Shown here in pieces: positions 26,132-34,718 of a DNA stretch of 64,000 bases. Both the position numbers and the translations under genes were made by a program. The DNA comes from Actinocorallia longicatena. Lineage in GTDB: Bacteria > Actinomycetota > Actinomycetes > Streptosporangiales > Streptosporangiaceae. A model generated the notes under the pieces. The model saw nothing but the letters and a program-made list of their open reading frames with translations, had not been told where the DNA came from and searched no databases. The stretch is from contig NZ_BAAAUV010000002.1 of the NCBI RefSeq assembly GCF_039534125.1, positions 372,001 to 436,000 on the forward strand, in the 5' to 3' direction. Each line of letters begins with the position of its first letter. Position 1 is the stretch's first letter.

Positions 26132-28345
26132 TCAGCGCGGCGCGCGCGGCAGGCCGAGACCGATCATCGCGATGAGCTCGCGCTGGATCTCGTTGACGCC
26201 GCCGCCGAAGGTCAGCACGACCGCGCCCTTGACGCCGTGGTCGAGGACCGAGGCGAACTCGGCGGTCTCGGGGTCGCCCGGGTCGCCGAAACGGGCGAGG
26301 GCGTCGGACAGGATCCGGCCGCAGTCCTGCATCCGCTCCGAACCGTAGATCTTGGTCGCCGACGCCCCGGCGGCGCCGAGCCAGCCGAGCGCCGCGTTCG
26401 CCGCGACCTGCCAGTTCAGGAACTCGTTGGTCCGCAGGAACGCGTACACCTGGCCGAGGGCGCGCGCCACCGCGGGCTCCTCGATCGCGCCGGTGCGCCT
26501 GGCCCAGGCCTCGAACCGGTTGAAGCGGTGGGCGATGTTGCCGGCCGGGCCGAGCGTCACGCGCTCGTGGTTGAGCTGGTTGACGATCAGGTTCCAGCCC
26601 TTGTTGACCTCACCGATGACGTCCGAGACCGGGACGTGGATGTCCTGGTAGTAGGAGGAGTTGGTGTGGTGGCGGCCGTCCATCGTGACGATCGGGGTCC
26701 AGGAGTAGCCCGGGTCCTTGCAGTCGACGATGAGCATCGTGATGCCCTTGTGCTTGGCGCCCTCGTCGCTGGTGCGGGCGGCGAGCCAGATGTAGTCGGA
26801 GTAGTGGCCGCCCGAGGTGAAGATCTTCTGGCCGTTGACGACGAAGTGGTCGCCGTCCAGGACGGCGGTCGTGCGGAGCGAGGCCAGGTCGGTGCCCGCG
26901 CCGGGCTCGGAGTAGCCGATCGCGAAGTGGCACTCACCGGCGAGGATCTTCGGCAGGAAGAACGCCTTCTGCTCGTCCGTGCCGTACTCGATGATGGTCG
27001 GCGCGACCGAGTTCAGCGTGATGATCGGGTAGGGCACCTCGGCGCGGGCGATCTCGTTGGCGAAGATCTGCTGCTCCATCGGGCCGTAGCCGCGGCCGCC
27101 GTACTCCTTCGGGAACGCGACGCCGAGCATGCCGTCGCGGCCGAGCTTCTGGCAGTGCGCCATGTAGGCGTTGCCGAAGGGGTCGTTCGCGATGGCGTAG
27201 CGGCCGTTCTCGTCGATGCAGGTGCTGAAGTAGTCGCGCAGCTCCTTGCGCAGGGCCTTCTGCTCGTCGGTGAGGTCGACCAGCAGGCCGTCGGTGACGG
27301 GCGTGGTGGCGGGCTGCCCGGCGGGGACCCTGACGGCCGCGCCGACCTGGTCGAGCTGCGCCTCGGCGCCGCCGACGACCGCGGAGACCTGCTTGACGTG
27401 GGCGAAGTAGCGGTGCAGCGGGTAGGTGACGTCGAGGCCGATGCCGCCGTGCAGGTGCTGGCAGGTGTAGACGGCCTTCACCACCGGGTCGGCGGCGTTG
27501 TAGCCGGCGATCGCGAGGACCTCGTCCTGGTCGGGACGGTCGTTGGCCACCCGCCACGCCGCCGCCCAGACCGTCACGTCGAGGGCGGTCTTGGCGATGT
27601 AGACGTCGCCGACCTGCATGGTGACGGCCTGGAACTCGGCCAGGACCCGGTTGAACTGCTCGCGGGTCTTCACGTACTCGGTCGTCAGCTTCAGCGCCGC
27701 CTCGATCGCGCCGGACGCCAGGGCGACCGCGCCGAGCTTCACGTAGCGGCGGAGCGTCGCGGCGCCGCCGGGCAGCCGGACGGCCTCCGCCCCGTCCAGC
27801 GCCACCCGGTACAGCGGGTCGGTCGTCGCGGACGGGTGCTGGAGGAGGGTCGCGTTCGCGGGGTCGACGAGGTAGGCGTCCTCCCCGGCGGGCACGACGA
27901 TCCCGGCCGCGTCGGCGGCGAAGGGGACGAAGGTCGCCACGCCGGTCAGCCGGCCGCCGTCGACGGTGATCTCGCCCAGGGTCCGCTGCGCGACGGTGAG
28001 GATCTGCTCGCCCTCGGCGACCGGGGCCAGCGAGGCGCCGTCGCCGTGGGCGGCGATGACGGCCGCGGCGGTCAGGGTGGCGAGGGCGGGGAGCGGAGCG
28101 GCCGCACGGCCGAGCTCCTTGACGATCACCGTGTACTCGATCGCGCCGAGCCCGGCGCCGCCCGCCTCCTCCGGCAGGGTCACACCGAGCAGCCCGGCCT
28201 GGGCGAAGGCCTTCCAGAGGTTCGCGTCGTAGGCAGCGCCGGTCTTCTCGAACGCCTCGAGCTTCTCGGGTGTCGCCTCCTTGCCGAGAAGATCGGCGGC
28301 CAGACTCTGGAGCTGCGTCTGGTCCTCGTCGAGGTTGAAGTTCAT
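26132..28345 (-). CDS. Fused ChsE1-ChsE2 steroid acyl-CoA dehydrogenase
   Basis: The 737-residue protein is two acyl-CoA dehydrogenase units in one chain. The N-terminal half (about 1-345) resembles FadE28/ChsE1 (TREQFNRVLAEFQAV, HLHGGIGLDVTYPLHRYF). The C-terminal half (about 355-737) resembles FadE29/ChsE2 (LTDEQKALRKELRDYFS, FAIGYSEPGAGTDLASLRTT, FGGGVNEIQRELIAM). In M. tuberculosis these are two proteins forming an alpha2-beta2 enzyme that desaturates the propionyl side chain of steroid-CoA with FAD. Fusion would fix the stoichiometry. The ATG overlaps the ligase stop (ATGA). A frameshift or assembly join is unlikely because the frame runs through a normal linker. Confidence 0.87.
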   Translation of the reverse strand: MNFNLDEDQTQLQSLAADLLGKEATPEKLEAFEKTGAAYDANLWKAFAQAGLLGVTLPEEAGGAGLGAIEYTVIVKELGRAAAPLPALATLTAAAVIAAHGDGASLAPVAEGEQILTVAQRTLGEITVDGGRLTGVATFVPFAADAAGIVVPAGEDAYLVDPANATLLQHPSATTDPLYRVALDGAEAVRLPGGAATLRRYVKLGAVALASGAIEAALKLTTEYVKTREQFNRVLAEFQAVTMQVGDVYIAKTALDVTVWAAAWRVANDRPDQDEVLAIAGYNAADPVVKAVYTCQHLHGGIGLDVTYPLHRYFAHVKQVSAVVGGAEAQLDQVGAAVRVPAGQPATTPVTDGLLVDLTDEQKALRKELRDYFSTCIDENGRYAIANDPFGNAYMAHCQKLGRDGMLGVAFPKEYGGRGYGPMEQQIFANEIARAEVPYPIITLNSVAPTIIEYGTDEQKAFFLPKILAGECHFAIGYSEPGAGTDLASLRTTAVLDGDHFVVNGQKIFTSGGHYSDYIWLAARTSDEGAKHKGITMLIVDCKDPGYSWTPIVTMDGRHHTNSSYYQDIHVPVSDVIGEVNKGWNLIVNQLNHERVTLGPAGNIAHRFNRFEAWARRTGAIEEPAVARALGQVYAFLRTNEFLNWQVAANAALGWLGAAGASATKIYGSERMQDCGRILSDALARFGDPGDPETAEFASVLDHGVKGAVVLTFGGGVNEIQRELIAMIGLGLPRAPR

Positions 28346-29916
28346 CGTTGCCCTTCCAGGAGGTGGAGTCTGCCCGTGCGCGCGAACTCCTCGCGCAGTG
28401 CGGTGACGTCGTCGGGGGTCATGGGTCGGTAGGTCAGGTCGCGTCCGGGCCGGAACCAGACCGGATCCTCCGTGCGCCAGCCCTCCGCGGCCAGCGCCCT
28501 CTTGAGAATCTTGTTGGAGGCCGTCACGGGCAGTTCCCTCGCGACCCGGACGTAGCGGGGCGCCCACTTCGGGTTGAGCCCGGCGACGGCCTCGGCGAAC
28601 GCGGCGGGGTCGAAGGCCCCGGTCGTCGCGAGCATCACCTGGTCGCCCGCCGACACGTCCGGGACGCCGTACACCGCGAACAGGCCGTCGAGGTCGAGAG
28701 CGCGTTCCACCTCGACGGCGCCGAAGTTCTCGCCGTCCACGCGGAGCCGGTCGAGGGAGCGGCCCACGAAGAACACGTACCCGTCCTCGTCGGCGCGGAC
28801 GTAGTCGCCCGACCAGTACATGCCGTCGCGCAGACGGTCGTCGGCCTGCTCCTGGTAGTAGCCGTCGAACAGGCCCATGTCGGAGGTGTTGACGAGTTCG
28901 CCGGTCGCCCCTGGCGGGCACTCGGCGCCGGTCTCCGGGTCGAGGATCTTGATGCCGGGGCCGAGCTTGCCGAGGGCTCCGGGCGGGCCGAACGGGTCGG
29001 GGGTGAGCGCGATGGCCGTCTCGGTGGAGCCGTAGGCGTCGATCACGAAGCAGCCGAAGCGCTCGCCGAACAGCTTCTGCTCGGCGGGGGCGGCCTCGTT
29101 GCCGAACGCGATCTTCAGCGGGTTGTCGACCTTCCCGGGGGTCGCGGCGACGACATAGGACAGCGCCTTGCCGACGTAGTGGAGATAGGTGCAGCCGTGC
29201 TCGCGGACGTCGTCCAGGAGGCCGGAGGCGGAGAAGCGCCGCCGGATCACCAGGCGTCCGCCGCAGGCCAGCGCGGGCGCGTAGGCGGCCATGATCGCAC
29301 CGGAGTGGAACAGCGGCATCGGGCTGTACAGGACGTCGTCGCTGCTCAGCATCCGGCCGGCCAGGCTCTCGCCGGGCACGACGACCTTGCGGTGGGTGAT
29401 CCGGACCGCGCGCGGGTTGCCCGACGTCCCGGAGGTGAAGATGAGCATCAGGAGGGTCTCGGCGGTGACCCCGGCGAGGGCGGGGGGCTCGGCGCCCTCG
29501 TAGCCGGCCAGCAGCTTGGCGTAGCCGGGCGACTCGTAGTCGACGACGCCGAGGTCGTCGTGGGCGAAGTCCTGGGCGGTCGGCAGGTGCCTCGGCTCGG
29601 TGACGATGAGGTCGCAGTCGGCCCGCGCCGCGTCGCCCTCGAGCTCGACGGCGGTGCGCGTCGTGTTCAGCGCGACGATGACGGAGCCGGACATGGCGGC
29701 GCCGCCGATGAGGAACAGCACCTCGGGCACGTTGTCGAGCAGGATCCCGACATGCACGGGACGTCCCGGATCGACGGTCCGGAGCCCGCCGAACCACGCC
29801 GCCCTGATCGCGCATTCCGCGACGACCTCGCGCCATGACCAGGTGCGGCCCTCGAAGGACAGCCCGGGTGCGTCATCGCCGGCCCTGGCGTGGAGCAGTT
29901 CCGCCACGGTGTTCAT
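28342..29916 (-). CDS. fadD17: FadD17-like steroid/fatty acyl-CoA ligase
   Basis: The 524-residue class I adenylate-forming enzyme has the P-loop-like FTSGTSGNPRAV, then GSTETAIALTPDP, DGMYWSGDYVRADEDGYVFFVGR and a C-terminal catalytic Lys region (ASNKILKRAL). Sequence landmarks MPLFHSGAI, RRRFSASGLLDDVRE and YVGKALSYVV parallel M. tuberculosis FadD17, a KstR-controlled ligase that activates steroid side-chain carboxylates. It is the first gene of the side-chain operon; a KstR-type palindrome lies 12-25 bases upstream of its ATG. Confidence 0.85.
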   Translation of the reverse strand: MNTVAELLHARAGDDAPGLSFEGRTWSWREVVAECAIRAAWFGGLRTVDPGRPVHVGILLDNVPEVLFLIGGAAMSGSVIVALNTTRTAVELEGDAARADCDLIVTEPRHLPTAQDFAHDDLGVVDYESPGYAKLLAGYEGAEPPALAGVTAETLLMLIFTSGTSGNPRAVRITHRKVVVPGESLAGRMLSSDDVLYSPMPLFHSGAIMAAYAPALACGGRLVIRRRFSASGLLDDVREHGCTYLHYVGKALSYVVAATPGKVDNPLKIAFGNEAAPAEQKLFGERFGCFVIDAYGSTETAIALTPDPFGPPGALGKLGPGIKILDPETGAECPPGATGELVNTSDMGLFDGYYQEQADDRLRDGMYWSGDYVRADEDGYVFFVGRSLDRLRVDGENFGAVEVERALDLDGLFAVYGVPDVSAGDQVMLATTGAFDPAAFAEAVAGLNPKWAPRYVRVARELPVTASNKILKRALAAEGWRTEDPVWFRPGRDLTYRPMTPDDVTALREEFARTGRLHLLEGQR

Positions 29917-29927
29917 GAGGGCGAAAC

Positions 29928-29941
29928 TAGAACAGATTCTA
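29928..29941. promoter_or_regulatory. KstR-type operator upstream of fadD17
   Basis: TAGAACAGATTCTA lies within the palindrome CTAGAACAGATTCTAG. It fits the KstR consensus TnnAACnnGTTnnA with one change (ATT for GTT) and sits 12 bases upstream of the ligase ATG, where a bound repressor would block initiation. Confidence 0.7.
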
Positions 29942-30012
29942 GTTTCTGTCCAGATGGCATGAAAGTCAGTGCTTGCTGACGTAGAACCGCCCGGAACAGC
30001 GTTCCGAATCGG

Positions 30013-30026
30013 GATAACACGTTCTC
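30013..30026. promoter_or_regulatory. Partial KstR-type site upstream of kstR
   Basis: The core AACACGTT matches AACnnGTT, but the outer T and A of the consensus are G and C. It lies 47 bases before the kstR ATG in the divergent fadD17/kstR region, so weak autoregulation is possible. Confidence 0.4.
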
Positions 30027-30072
30027 GCCCTAACCTGTACTCTGTGCATCGAATGACTACACAGGGGTGTGC

Positions 30073-30657
30073 ATGACCGCCGCAGAACCGACCGCCGACT
30101 CCCCGGCCCGCTCCAGGAGCCAGCACCAGCGCCGCAAGCGCATCGTGCAGGCCGCCGCCGCGCTCGCCTCACGGGGCGGGGTCGAGGCGATGCAGATGCG
30201 GACGGTCGCCGAACGCGCCGGTGTCGCCCTCGGCACCCTGTACCGGTACTTCCCCTCCAAGATGGACCTGGTCGTCGCCGTCGTCAGCGAGGAACTCGAC
30301 CTCCTCGAGGGCAGCATGGAACGGCGCCCGCCCGGCTCCTCGACCGGTGCCTCCCGCGCCGTCGAGCTGCTGATGCGCGCGACACGCGGACTGATGCGCG
30401 AGCCGGAACTGGCCGACGCGCTGATCCGCTCGCTGCTGCTGTCGGACGTGAAGACCAACTTCGGCTCCCGGATGACCGGCATGCTGATGCGCGTCGCCTA
30501 CGCCGACAACGCCACCGAGGAGCAGCGGGTCCTGGTCGGGGCGCTCAACAGCGTCTGGGTCATGGAGATGATCGAGATGCTGCGCGGGCACGCCACCACC
30601 GAGCAGATCCACGTCCGTCTCGACATCGCCGCAGCCCGCCTCCTGGACGCTCACTGA
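30073..30657 (+). CDS. kstR: KstR-like TetR-family repressor of steroid catabolism
   Basis: The 194-residue protein has a TetR DNA-binding domain, QRRKRIVQAAAALASRGGVEA ... MRTVAERAGVALGTLYRYFPSKMDLV, which follows M. tuberculosis KstR closely. The ligand domain ends RLDIAAARLLDAH, also KstR-like. KstR represses cholesterol-degradation genes and is released by steroid-CoA intermediates. It diverges from the fadD17-chsE-chsH-ltp2 operon, and KstR-type palindromes occur there and near fadA5 and the ferredoxin gene. The ATG at 30073 has AGGGG at 5 bases; a GTG at 30067 is also possible. Confidence 0.85.
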   Translation: MTAAEPTADSPARSRSQHQRRKRIVQAAAALASRGGVEAMQMRTVAERAGVALGTLYRYFPSKMDLVVAVVSEELDLLEGSMERRPPGSSTGASRAVELLMRATRGLMREPELADALIRSLLLSDVKTNFGSRMTGMLMRVAYADNATEEQRVLVGALNSVWVMEMIEMLRGHATTEQIHVRLDIAAARLLDAH

Positions 30658-30674
30658 GGTCTACGCTTGCTCAC

Positions 30675-30944
30675 ATGGAGCGACGTATTGAGATCTACGG
30701 CGACGAGGACGACGGCGTCATCATCGAGTACATCCCGTCGGAGGAGGTGCCCGACGAGTTCCGCAAGGACAACAAGATCTTCCTGCCCGGTGAGCAGGCG
30801 ATCGTCATGAAGGACGCCAAGGACCCGAACGGCCCCGTCCTCTACTTCACCCAGGGTGAGTGGGACGCCTTCGTCGCGGGCGTCAAGGACGGCGAGTTCG
30901 ACGACCTCCTCGACGACCTCCCGCCCGACGACTACGTCGAGTAA
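30675..30944 (+). CDS. DUF397-type small acidic protein
   Basis: The 89-residue protein has the DUF397 C-terminal signature (VMKDAKDPNGPVLYFTQGEWDAFVAGVKDGEFD) and a very acidic tail (DDLLDDLPPDDYVE). DUF397 proteins are usually encoded next to XRE regulators in actinomycetes and are thought to act with them; no XRE gene is adjacent here. The ATG has no Shine-Dalgarno, but TACGCT ends 7 bases before it, which would suit a leaderless transcript. It begins 17 bases after kstR. Function unknown. Confidence 0.75.
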   Translation: MERRIEIYGDEDDGVIIEYIPSEEVPDEFRKDNKIFLPGEQAIVMKDAKDPNGPVLYFTQGEWDAFVAGVKDGEFDDLLDDLPPDDYVE

Positions 30945-30960
30945 CCGCCCGCCGGAAAGA

Positions 30961-31890
30961 TCACCAGGCGTACGCGCCCGCGAAGGACGTCGGCCCCGGC
31001 CGGTACCCCAGAACCTCCCGCGCCGCCCCGATGTCCAGGGTCCGCTCCACGGCCAGATGGCCGAGGGCGTACCGCGTCAGCCGGGGCGGCCTCGCACTCC
31101 CGGCCAGCAGGAACAGCCCCTCGGCCGCCGCCGCCACCGGACGCAGCGCCCGTTCCGGCAGGTAGATCCGCCGGGCCCGGATCCCCCGCTCCTGAAGGAT
31201 CATCGCGAAGGCGTCGTCGATCGGCAGCGGCTCCGCGTCGGTCACGTTGAACACGCCCGTGACGTCCTTCCCGGCCGCCAGCACGCAGGCCTGCACCAGG
31301 TTCCAGACGGCCGTCAGGCTGAGGAGCTGCCGTCCCGTCCCCACCGCGACCAGCACGGGGCCGCGCACCGCCCCCAGCACCCGGGGCAGCAGGGTCGTGT
31401 CGCCGGGGCCGTAGATCGCGTGCGGCCGGAGGATCACCGAGGGCCCGCCGGCGGCGAGGACCGCCCGTTCCGCCGCGGCCTTCGACACCCCGTAGGCGTT
31501 CTCGTACCGCGTGACGGGCGCCTGGTCCTCGGTCGCCATGACGGTCGGGACATGCGGGTCGTAGACGCTGGCCGTGCTCACGTGGACGAACCGGGTGCCG
31601 GGGAAGCTCGCCAGCACGTTGCGGGTGCCCTCGAGGTTGGTGGCGAAGAAGCCGGGGACCGGCCCCCAGTCGGTGACCGTCCCGGCGCAGTGGATCACCG
31701 CGTCGACCGGCGGCGGCGCGTGCAGCACCCCCCGGGCGATGTCCCACGACCGGTAGACGGCCCCGCCGAGATGCCGCTCCCCGACGCTGGCCCGCCGCCC
31801 GTAGGCGAACACCCGCACCCCGCGCAGCGCCAGCTCCCGGCAGACCGCCCCGCCGACGAATCCCGACGCACCCGTCACCGCGACCCGCAC
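30961..31890 (-). CDS. NAD(P)-dependent epimerase/dehydratase, 3beta-hydroxysteroid-dehydrogenase-like extended SDR
   Basis: The 309-residue protein has the extended-SDR nucleotide motif VTGASGFVGG (TGxxGxxG), VIHCAGTVTDWG, a catalytic Ser in HVSTASVYD and the YGVSK Tyr-Lys pair. The RPHAIYGPGDTTLLPRVL segment is typical of 3beta-HSD and sterol dehydrogenases. Given the steroid genes nearby, oxidation of the sterol 3-hydroxyl is a reasonable inference, though sugar-nucleotide epimerases share this fold. I chose the GTG at 31890 (VRVAVTGASG) because the longer frame adds 26 residues of Arg-rich, non-family sequence. Confidence 0.75.
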   Translation of the reverse strand: MRVAVTGASGFVGGAVCRELALRGVRVFAYGRRASVGERHLGGAVYRSWDIARGVLHAPPPVDAVIHCAGTVTDWGPVPGFFATNLEGTRNVLASFPGTRFVHVSTASVYDPHVPTVMATEDQAPVTRYENAYGVSKAAAERAVLAAGGPSVILRPHAIYGPGDTTLLPRVLGAVRGPVLVAVGTGRQLLSLTAVWNLVQACVLAAGKDVTGVFNVTDAEPLPIDDAFAMILQERGIRARRIYLPERALRPVAAAAEGLFLLAGSARPPRLTRYALGHLAVERTLDIGAAREVLGYRPGPTSFAGAYAW

Positions 31891-32001
31891 GCCCCACCGC
31901 CCGTCCGACCGACTGTATGGACCGGCAAGTCTGCCACGCACCCGCTTCGTCCACCGGCCGGTGCCCACCGGTCGCCTCCGTCATGCGGGAAGTGGAGCAC
32001 A

Positions 32002-32568
32002 TCAGGGATCGGCGGGGTCGGTGCGGCGGCCGAGGACGGTCAGGACGCGGTCGGCCCAGCGGATGTTCTCCTCCTCGAAGGCGATGCCGCGCAGGAGGGT
32101 GAGGTAGGGGCCGATGCGCTGGGTTCCGGACAGGAACTCCTCCTCGGAGCGTCCGGCGAGGATGTTCTCCCTGGCCCGCTCGTAGCGGGCGAGCTTGGTC
32201 CGCCCCCACGCCCGCCGCTCGGCGACCGAGGCCATGACGGCGGCGACGTCGCCTCCGTCGACGGACTGGACCTTGACCAGCAGTTCCTCGCGCATCATCC
32301 CGGGCCTGGCGGGACGCGCGGTGAAGTCGTGCAGGGCCAGGCGGCCGGCGTCGGTGAGGGAGAACATCCGCTTGTCGGGCCTGCGCTCCTGCCGGACGAC
32401 CCTGGCCTCGACGAGCCCCTCGGCCTCCATCCGGTCCAGTTCCCGGTAGAGCTGCTGCGGCGTGGCCATCCAGAAGTTGGCGACCGGCGGGTCGAACGCC
32501 TTCGCCAGGTCGTACCCCGACGCCTCGCCCTCGAGAAGCGCGGCCATGACCGCATTGCGCAACGCCAT
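32002..32568 (-). CDS. PadR-family transcriptional regulator
   Basis: The 188-residue protein has the PadR winged helix at about residues 3-75 (NAVMAALLEGEASGYDLAKAF, QQLYRELDRMEAEGLVEARVV, RMFSLTDAGRLAL) and a Vir-type helical C-terminal dimerisation domain. It is divergent from the NTF2-like gene at 32625 across a short gap with two palindromes. PadR proteins usually repress the neighbouring gene until a ligand binds, so the NTF2-like protein is the likely target. Confidence 0.88.
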   Translation of the reverse strand: MALRNAVMAALLEGEASGYDLAKAFDPPVANFWMATPQQLYRELDRMEAEGLVEARVVRQERRPDKRMFSLTDAGRLALHDFTARPARPGMMREELLVKVQSVDGGDVAAVMASVAERRAWGRTKLARYERARENILAGRSEEEFLSGTQRIGPYLTLLRGIAFEEENIRWADRVLTVLGRRTDPADP

Positions 32569-32581
32569 GCGGCCATCGTAG

Positions 32582-32609
32582 TGTCAAAGACAACTATTCA
32601 ACTAGTTGA
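32582..32609. promoter_or_regulatory. Two palindromes between PadR and NTF2-like genes
   Basis: TGTCAAAGACA (32582-32592) and the perfect 12-base palindrome TCAACTAGTTGA (32598-32609) occupy the 56-base divergent gap. Either may be the PadR operator. Confidence 0.5.
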
Positions 32610-32624
32610 GTAATCGAGGCCAAC

Positions 32625-33011
32625 ATGATCTCCTTCCGCGCCGCCGTCGAGGCCCGTGACACCGCCGCCATCGAGGCCACCCTCGCCGAGGACGTCGTCT
32701 TCACCAGCCCCGTCGCGTTCAAGCCCTATCCCGGCAAGGCGATCACCGCGGCGATCCTCCGCGGCGTCCTGCGCGTCTTCGAGGACTTCGAGTACGTCCG
32801 CGAGATCTCCGACGGCCCCGACCACGCCCTCATCTTCAAGGCCAAGGTCAACGGCCGCGAGGTCAACGGCTGCGACTTCATCCACCTCAACGACCAGGGC
32901 CTCATCGACGACTTCACCGTCATGATCCGCCCCCTCTCCGCCGCCACCGCCCTCTCCGAGGCCATGGCCGCCCAGTTCCCCCGGATCCAGTCCGAAGCCC
33001 TCAACCCCTGA
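32625..33011 (+). CDS. SnoaL/NTF2-like fold protein
   Basis: The 128-residue protein follows the NTF2-like pattern: a leading helix (ISFRAAVEARDTAAIEATLAEDVVF), then TSPVAFKPYPGKAI, EYVREISDGPDHALIFKAKVNGREVNGCDFIHLNDQGLIDDFTV. This cone-shaped fold serves ketosteroid isomerases, dehydratases and binding proteins. Given the wider steroid context an isomerase-like role is possible, but no catalytic Asp/Tyr pair can be assigned with confidence. It is controlled, by position, by the divergent PadR regulator. Confidence 0.8.
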   Translation: MISFRAAVEARDTAAIEATLAEDVVFTSPVAFKPYPGKAITAAILRGVLRVFEDFEYVREISDGPDHALIFKAKVNGREVNGCDFIHLNDQGLIDDFTVMIRPLSAATALSEAMAAQFPRIQSEALNP

Positions 33012-33083
33012 CCCCCACCTGGCATCCCCACGCACCAGAGGCCAGACTGGGGAGACATGGAGCCGATCACGGGAATATCCTGA

Positions 33084-33722
33084 ATGAACACCGACGGTAG
33101 CGGAGAGGGCCCTGGCATGCCGGATATGACCAGCGCGCTGGAGTACTGGCCGTCGCCGCCTCCATGGGGGTGGGTGGCGGATGATCTCGATCGGCTCCCC
33201 TCCGAGGGCCCGAACGGAGAACCCGACTTCTTCAAGCACGTCGAGTTGATCGATGGAGCCCTCCTCTTCATGTCCCCCCAGAAGCGATTTCATGAGCGCA
33301 TGATCCGCGGTCTCACGAACCGCCTGAACGCGATCTCGCCACCGGACCTCGTCGCCGTGCAGCAGATGGACGTCAAGCTCGGCCACCGGACCCGGCCCTG
33401 CCCCGATGTCGTCATCATCGACGCGCAGGCGGCCGACGACGACGACCGGACCTACTACCTCCCCGCCGAGGTCCGTCTCGCCGTGGAGGTCGTCTCACCC
33501 GAGTCGGAGGAACGCGACCGGAAGGTCAAGCCCCTTCGCTACGCAGAGGCGGGGATCCCGCACTTCTGGCGGGTCGAGCAGGGCGAGGGGACGCCCGTGG
33601 TCTATGTCTACGAACTCGACCCCGCCACGGGCGTCTACGCCCTGACCGGCATCCATCACGGCGCGTTCCAGGTCAGGGTGCCGTTCGAGATCTCCATCGA
33701 TCTCGGCGATCTGCCCCGCTGA
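33084..33722 (+). CDS. Uma2-family (DUF820) putative endonuclease
   Basis: The 212-residue protein carries the Uma2 core FKHVELIDGALLFMSPQKRFHERM, then CPDVVIIDAQ (Asp) and LAVEVVSPESEERDRKVKPLRYAEAGIPHFWRVE, with the PD-ExK-like Asp, Glu and Lys residues in the expected order. The family is widespread in actinomycetes and of unknown biological role. An alternative ATG at 33117 has a GGAGAGG upstream and may be the real start, removing 11 residues. It is diverged from the Uma2 gene at 23000 and in a different subgroup by its N-terminus (EYWPSPPPWGW). Confidence 0.82.
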   Translation: MNTDGSGEGPGMPDMTSALEYWPSPPPWGWVADDLDRLPSEGPNGEPDFFKHVELIDGALLFMSPQKRFHERMIRGLTNRLNAISPPDLVAVQQMDVKLGHRTRPCPDVVIIDAQAADDDDRTYYLPAEVRLAVEVVSPESEERDRKVKPLRYAEAGIPHFWRVEQGEGTPVVYVYELDPATGVYALTGIHHGAFQVRVPFEISIDLGDLPR

Positions 33723-33844
33723 CGCCCGCCGGATCGCGGGGCGGGACGCTCGGACTGGATTCGTGACTTTTGTGGAAGGTTCGATGAACGTCTGGAATGT
33801 CCGGAGCGTCTCTTACGCTGGGCTCACTCGGCTTGGAGGCGGCG

Positions 33845-34129
33845 GTGGAGACAGCGAAGGACCCGGTGGTCATCGACGGGGGCGACAAGTCCTGTGTGCG
33901 CCTGCTGCTCGAATTGCGGGCGCACATAGCGGCGCTGCCGCCTGAGACCGTCGTTCACCTGATCGCCCTGGACCCCGCGGCGCCCATCGACCTTCCCGCC
34001 TGGTGCCATATGACGGGCCATGCCTACCTGGGTGTCGTCGCGCCTGCTCCGCCCACCTACGCGCTCCGCTCCGCCGCCCGGCCCGTCCCGACCGATCCGG
34101 CCTCTCCCTGGCGCAGAGCCGCCTCCTGA
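33845..34129 (+). CDS. Small TusA-like sulfurtransferase-fold protein
   Basis: The 94-residue protein has TusA-type order: VVIDGGDKSCVRLLLELRAHIAALPPETVVHLIALDPAAPIDLPAWCHMTGHAYLGV. The usual CPxP motif is replaced by SCVRLL, keeping one Cys near residue 17; the second Cys is in AWCHMTGH. Similar proteins occur widely in actinomycetes without known function. I chose the GTG at 33845 because GGAGG lies exactly 5 bases upstream; the ATG at 33797 lacks a ribosome site. Sulfur transfer is only a fold-based guess. Confidence 0.6.
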   Translation: METAKDPVVIDGGDKSCVRLLLELRAHIAALPPETVVHLIALDPAAPIDLPAWCHMTGHAYLGVVAPAPPTYALRSAARPVPTDPASPWRRAAS

Positions 34130-34184
34130 CGCTCGCGTGCCGGGCCCGGTGCCTCCCGGGCGGAGTGGACCTGAGCGGCCGGAA

Positions 34185-34207
34185 GCCCCGGTCGTCGTGG
34201 CCGGGGC
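34185..34207. terminator. Bidirectional hairpin between convergent genes
   Basis: GCCCCGG (34185-34191) and CCGGGGC (34201-34207) form a stem between the gene ending at 34129 and the minus-strand gene ending at 34225. Confidence 0.45.
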
Positions 34208-34224
34208 CCGGGCGGAGGCGGGGG

Positions 34225-34623
34225 TCAGGCGGCGTCGCGGAGGCGGGTGCGCTCCTGGCGGCGGTTGTGGATCTCGGTGGCGGAGACGACGATGTTGCCC
34301 GGGGCGATGTGCGGCGGGAGGGCGGCCTCCCAGCCGACGGTGTCGGACATGATGTGGATCGCGGCGCCGGCCGGGATCGCCGCGACGATGATCGCGGCGC
34401 AGGCGGCGAAGAGGATCCAGGTGCCGGTGATCATGGCGATGCCGCCGGCGGCGAAGGCCGTGATCACGGTGGCGACCAGGATCCAGGACGAGGTCTTGCC
34501 GCGCGGGTTGCCGTGCTGCGAGACCGGGCGGGGGACCCTGTCGTGCGTCGGGTGGGCCAGGACCCTGGGGCGGACCCGGGGGCGCCTCCGGGTGTGGACG
34601 TTCAGGTCGATGCTCGCGGTCAT
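34225..34623 (-). CDS. Small two-helix membrane protein of unknown function
   Basis: The 132-residue protein has a basic N-terminal segment rich in Arg and Pro, two adjacent membrane helices at about residues 44-95 (ILVATVITAFAAGGIAMI and ILFAACAAIIVAAIPAGAA), and a C-terminal tail with IHNRRQERTRLRD. The ATG at 34623 has GGGGAG at 9 bases; the frame extends upstream to 34701 without a better start. No family was recognised. It is convergent with the TusA-like gene. Confidence 0.6.
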   Translation of the reverse strand: MTASIDLNVHTRRRPRVRPRVLAHPTHDRVPRPVSQHGNPRGKTSSWILVATVITAFAAGGIAMITGTWILFAACAAIIVAAIPAGAAIHIMSDTVGWEAALPPHIAPGNIVVSATEIHNRRQERTRLRDAA

Positions 34624-34718
34624 GGTCGTGCTCCCCTCGAAACGCGTTCTGTTCCTGTTCTCCAGCATGCCTCGAAAATCGACGCAGAAACGACGCAACA
34701 AGCATCATCTTGGTCTGC

